This document shows, in pieces, positions 61,104 through 64,000 of a stretch of 64,000 nucleotides of DNA. The notes under the pieces are model-generated. The model did no database searches and was not told where the DNA came from. It was given only the letters and a program-made list of their open reading frames with translations. The position numbers and the translations under genes are program-made. Source of the stretch: Nothopassalora personata (taxonomy: Eukaryota > Ascomycota > Dothideomycetes > Mycosphaerellales > Mycosphaerellaceae); the NCBI GenBank assembly GCA_033816765.1, contig CM066287.1, positions 7,130,001-7,194,000 on the forward strand. Reading direction: 5' to 3'. Every line of letters begins with the position of its first letter. Within the stretch, counting starts at the first letter, position 1.

Positions 61104-61933
61104 GGAGGTGAATGGATCTGCATCGTGGTGCAAGCACAGCAAGCAACGAGCTGAGAGAAGTACAAGAGGTGTGCAGCGGTATCTCGACTCATGGACTGAT
61201 CATGGTGAGGTCATGGACCCCCGTGAGCTAGAGACTGGTACAAGGGCAATTCTCAGGATGTCATGGTGAGGAAGAGGGTACAGCTATGGAATGCTGGATC
61301 AACTTACCAAGCTACATGCTTCAGTACGCGAAGCAAGGTGGTAGGTTGCGGTCAGCACGAAAGTCGAGCTCTTCCCACGAATTATCAGCACGTTTCTGTC
61401 CGTGTTGCAGAGTGCTTGGTCGAAAAGCCTGTGGGCAGCTCACGATTTCGTCTAAGGGAAGCTCATATTCTTAGTCATTGCTCGAACTTTGATTAGGAGC
61501 TTTTTGCCTTCTAGCACTCCGCACAACGTATGCCCGCCCGGCGAGGGCTAATGGCATCTATGTTTCCTGTAGCCGAGCAAGCTTGGGAGGGGCGTCCGGA
61601 GGGAGGGAGGATCTCATGGGAGGACCCAAGTGCAGCGGAGTGCTGAGGCCCGGGTATCCCCCATTTGACAAGCTATTGATTATTAGTCAGAATGTGAGGT
61701 GCCCGCAGACGAAATGGTGAGCTGCCCATAGACTTTGCGGTGCATGGTCAAGAGACATGCGATGTCGAAGAAGAAGATCAATAGCAAGATGGAGTGATGT
61801 TGCACAGCATCGGCAAGAGGGCCAATGACACATGCAGGCATACCGCCATCCTGGTTAGAGGCGCGTGGTCTAGAAGACGCGCTCTGCAGATGCAGTTTGA
61901 GGTGGTGTGCAAAGCTCAGCGGTCAATAGCTAC

Positions 61934-61992
61934 ACTTTCTGCGCCGAGACACTGCCTACAGAAATATACTTTCCACGCCGAGACACTGCCTA
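61934..61992 (+). repeat. tandem direct repeat, two 25-base copies, period 34
   Basis: Copies at 61934-61958 and 61968-61992 share GCCGAGACACTGCCTA and the preceding ACTTTC, differing at two positions. Confidence 0.85.
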
Positions 61993-62113
61993 TGGCAGCT
62001 TTTGAGGAGGTAATACCGTAATACCGCCAAAATAGGAGACACTAGATCGGATTGGTATTTGACGCTAGTCGCATTACAGTAGGGCCACGGGGGCATCTAG
62101 AAGCACTATGACC

Positions 62114-62147
62114 AAATCAATCAATCAATTAATCAATCAGTCAATCG
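62114..62147. repeat. (TCAA)n tetranucleotide microsatellite
   Basis: About eight copies of TCAA/AATC with single-base interruptions (AATTAATC, CAGTCAATC). Confidence 0.9.
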
Positions 62148-62987
62148 CATTATCCTCAGAGGGTGCGTCGGTGATGTCTTTCACCATTGGCATCAGTCCA
62201 CAGGAATGCGAGTTCGCGAGCAATTCGGATCGTGAAACCGCTTCTGCTTACGCCTTGCTCCTGGGCCTGGTCCTGGTCAGGCACGTTGAAATGACAGGTG
62301 CGCTGCATATGAGCATCCCAGGACCGGACCATCCCAGAACTCCTCCGCCCGAACCTTCACCAACTCCACGCTTGCGAAGTACAGCAGGAGGTAGGCTGCC
62401 AGCACTCATCATTGATGATGCTTTAAATATGTACAAAACGCTTGAATCAAAGACCGTTGGGGCCTGGAAGCTCCCTCGGGCGTGTGGCTGATCCGAGCAT
62501 GCGGAGAAGGTAGATCATGTCTCGCGTCGTACCTTCACAACGGGCTAGACGTTTATAGACAGACATCACATGTCTAACACTGAACCGCCACTAGCCAACA
62601 CAGTCCGTACATAGTCCCGCACTTGAGTGCGGAGCACGTAGTTCGTAGGGGTCGTTTGAAACTGCTCTTCTGCTTCACCATCGATAACAATAATAAGCTT
62701 GCTCCCGCCCAGGGCATCGCTGCAACAGACGATCGTCCCTCTGGTTCGTCACAGACGGCACACGGCACAGCAGGGGACTCCCTTCACCGCTGCCGTACTT
62801 GACCTTGAGCAACACCAGAATTGTCCCATCCGAACTGATCCACGCCGCTCCAGTTGACTGACATGCCCGTATCACCTCTTCTTTTCTGACGACTGCACTC
62901 TCCTCGCCTCCGGTCTCTTTGCGCGTCCGACACGACTGACCAACTATCCTACTTTTCCGCTGGTGTTTAATTCGTCTGCCCGCGACA

Positions 62988-63933
62988 ATGCCTTCTGGCA
63001 GGCAGTTCAAGGTCATTGGCCTCGTGACATTACTGGTGGTTCTGGTGCTGTACTACGTGACCAATGGCGAACGTCTGACACACGAATCGGAATTCTACAA
63101 GAAGACTGTCAGAGCTATGGAGCATAAAAAGGCAGCAGCGGAGAAGGAAGCAACATACGTCAAGGAGAAGGAGACACAGGAACGCATTGAACGATTGCAA
63201 AAGGAGCACGATGCCGCGACGGCGACGCTTGCGACCAGCAAATCGACAGAGGCCGCAGCGCCTGGACCCCGACCGCAGAAACAGAAACCGATAGTGGATG
63301 ATTTGCCTAGTGGGGAGAAGAGTGTTGCGGGTAGGAAGAAGATGCAAGATGGTAAGATAGTTGACAAGAAACCTGCGTCTGACAACGCCGATGGAGTTGC
63401 GAAGGTTGGCAACGTCGCAGCAAAGACATCCAGCGCAGCCAAGGGCGCAAGCGAGGAGAAAGAGACAGACGAAGATCACGAAGTGGAAGCAGAGCTGAAC
63501 GGGATCCTGAAGAAAGGCCCGATCATCGTCTTCTCGAAAAGCTACTGTCCCTTCAGCAAGAACGCGAAAGTAGGTTCTAATTCCGCATGGCGACAATCTC
63601 GATCCCGACTAACACTTCCCGCAGCACATCCTCCTCGACCTCTACACCATCTACCCGAAACCTTACGTCGTGGAACTCGACCACCACAAACTCGGCTCCG
63701 CCCTCCAAGACGCACTCCTCGAATCCACAGGCCGACGAACAGTACCAAACGTACTGATCAATGGCAAGTCCATCGGCGGTGGCGACGAAATCCAAGCCCT
63801 TCACGACAACGACAAGATCATCGACACAATTAAAGCCATGGGCGGTAAGAGGATCATGAGCGTTGAGAGGAACAAGGACTCCCAGAGTGGACGTCATGGG
63901 ACGAGGGCGGAGGTAAAGTTCAAGACGCGATAG
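62988..63933 (+). CDS. Membrane-anchored monothiol glutaredoxin (Grx6/Grx7-like)
   Basis: Two exons, 62988-63569 and 63625-63933, give 296 residues. An N-terminal signal anchor (VIGLVTLLVVLVLYYVTN, about 9-26) is followed by a charged, partly coiled-coil stem to about 165. The glutaredoxin domain begins with PIIVFSKSYCPFS (Cys about 187). The motif is CPFS, with no second Cys, so it is a monothiol enzyme. The intron (GTAGGT...CGCAG) joins SKNAK to HILLDLYTI. The cis-proline motif RTVPNVLI and the glutathione-binding GGGDEI follow. Yeast Grx6/Grx7 sit in the early secretory pathway and handle glutathione-dependent redox chemistry; the topology here agrees. The stem is longer than in yeast. Confidence 0.92.
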
Positions 63934-64000
63934 GTTCACGGGTGGCGACACTTTGAAGTGTGGATGCCTGGATGCGCATGCTTCGAGTCGAGAAGCAACC

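Larger units (their letters stand above)
61104..62987. other. long intergenic region, no gene seen
   Basis: About 1.88 kb between divergent genes. Several short frames, the longest 127 codons (62108-62491), run through a TCAA repeat and lack protein-like features. It also contains a near-perfect 34-base-period direct repeat. Promoters of the GT8 and glutaredoxin genes must lie at its two ends. Confidence 0.5.

Noticed and set aside
1..64000. Secondary-metabolite cluster, transposon, CRISPR array or tRNA gene
   Set aside because: No synthase, transposase, reverse transcriptase, terminal repeats, regularly spaced repeats or tRNA-like B-box with acceptor stem was recognised by eye. A tRNAscan run could still find a tRNA I missed.

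Overview
The window looks like nuclear DNA of a filamentous ascomycete, most likely a Dothideomycete. Genes lie on both strands and are dense. They are interrupted by short GT-AG introns of about 45-80 nt (152 and 146 nt in one gene), often with CTGAC/CTAAC-like branch sites. The gene set is fungal housekeeping: HUT1, MAK5, TRP4, PSD2, LCB4, PCC1, RSC9, a mitochondrial uL10 and RPL9. The species cannot be read from the sequence. Start codons were set to ATG throughout, and exons were joined by eye using phase and protein continuity.

Layout. 0-3.3 kb: the 3' end of a coiled-coil gene, an NTF2/SnoaL-like protein and a nicotinamide riboside kinase. 3.7-12 kb: a three-KH RNA-binding protein, the large dynactin subunit p150Glued, and the ER UDP-galactose transporter Hut1. 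12.3-13.4 kb: an acetoacetyl-CoA synthetase relic. 13.8-31.4 kb: an MFS-like membrane protein, a SAM methyltransferase, a metaxin-type SAM-complex subunit, a C2-C2-EF-hand phosphatidylserine decarboxylase, a HECT ubiquitin ligase with an N-terminal AZUL-like finger, the DEAD-box helicase Mak5, branched-chain ketoacid dehydrogenase E1 alpha and Coq5. 32.4-40.3 kb: a SIS-domain protein, a candidate Rec114/Rec7 meiotic protein, the ARID protein Rsc9 and a Gfd2-like RNase H-fold nuclease. 40.3-46.7 kb: gene-poor DNA with microsatellites around a kelch-type single-pass membrane protein. 46.7-53.1 kb: TRP4, mitochondrial uL10, a BTB/POZ pseudogene and a sphingoid base kinase. 53.4-64 kb: a small mitochondrial protein, Pcc1, a secreted amidase, a HET-domain pseudogene, RPL9, a GT8 glycosyltransferase and a membrane-anchored monothiol glutaredoxin.

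Neighbours share little pathway logic; there is no secondary-metabolite cluster, transposon or CRISPR array. Several housekeeping genes are divergently paired over short shared promoters (NRK1/KH, HUL4-like/MAK5, BCKDHA/COQ5, REC114-like/RSC9, TRP4/uL10m, small mitochondrial protein/PCC1). Many products act in mitochondria (BCKDHA, Coq5, uL10m, metaxin, two proteins with apparent presequences) or in membrane lipid metabolism (PSD2, LCB4).

The most notable material is genomic debris and one tentative assignment. There are three decayed genes: acetoacetyl-CoA synthetase with an internal deletion, BTB with two in-frame stops, and HET with two stops explicable by C:G to T:A transitions. The candidate Rec114 rests on short motifs at both ends of the protein. 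I did not find a convincing new multi-gene system.
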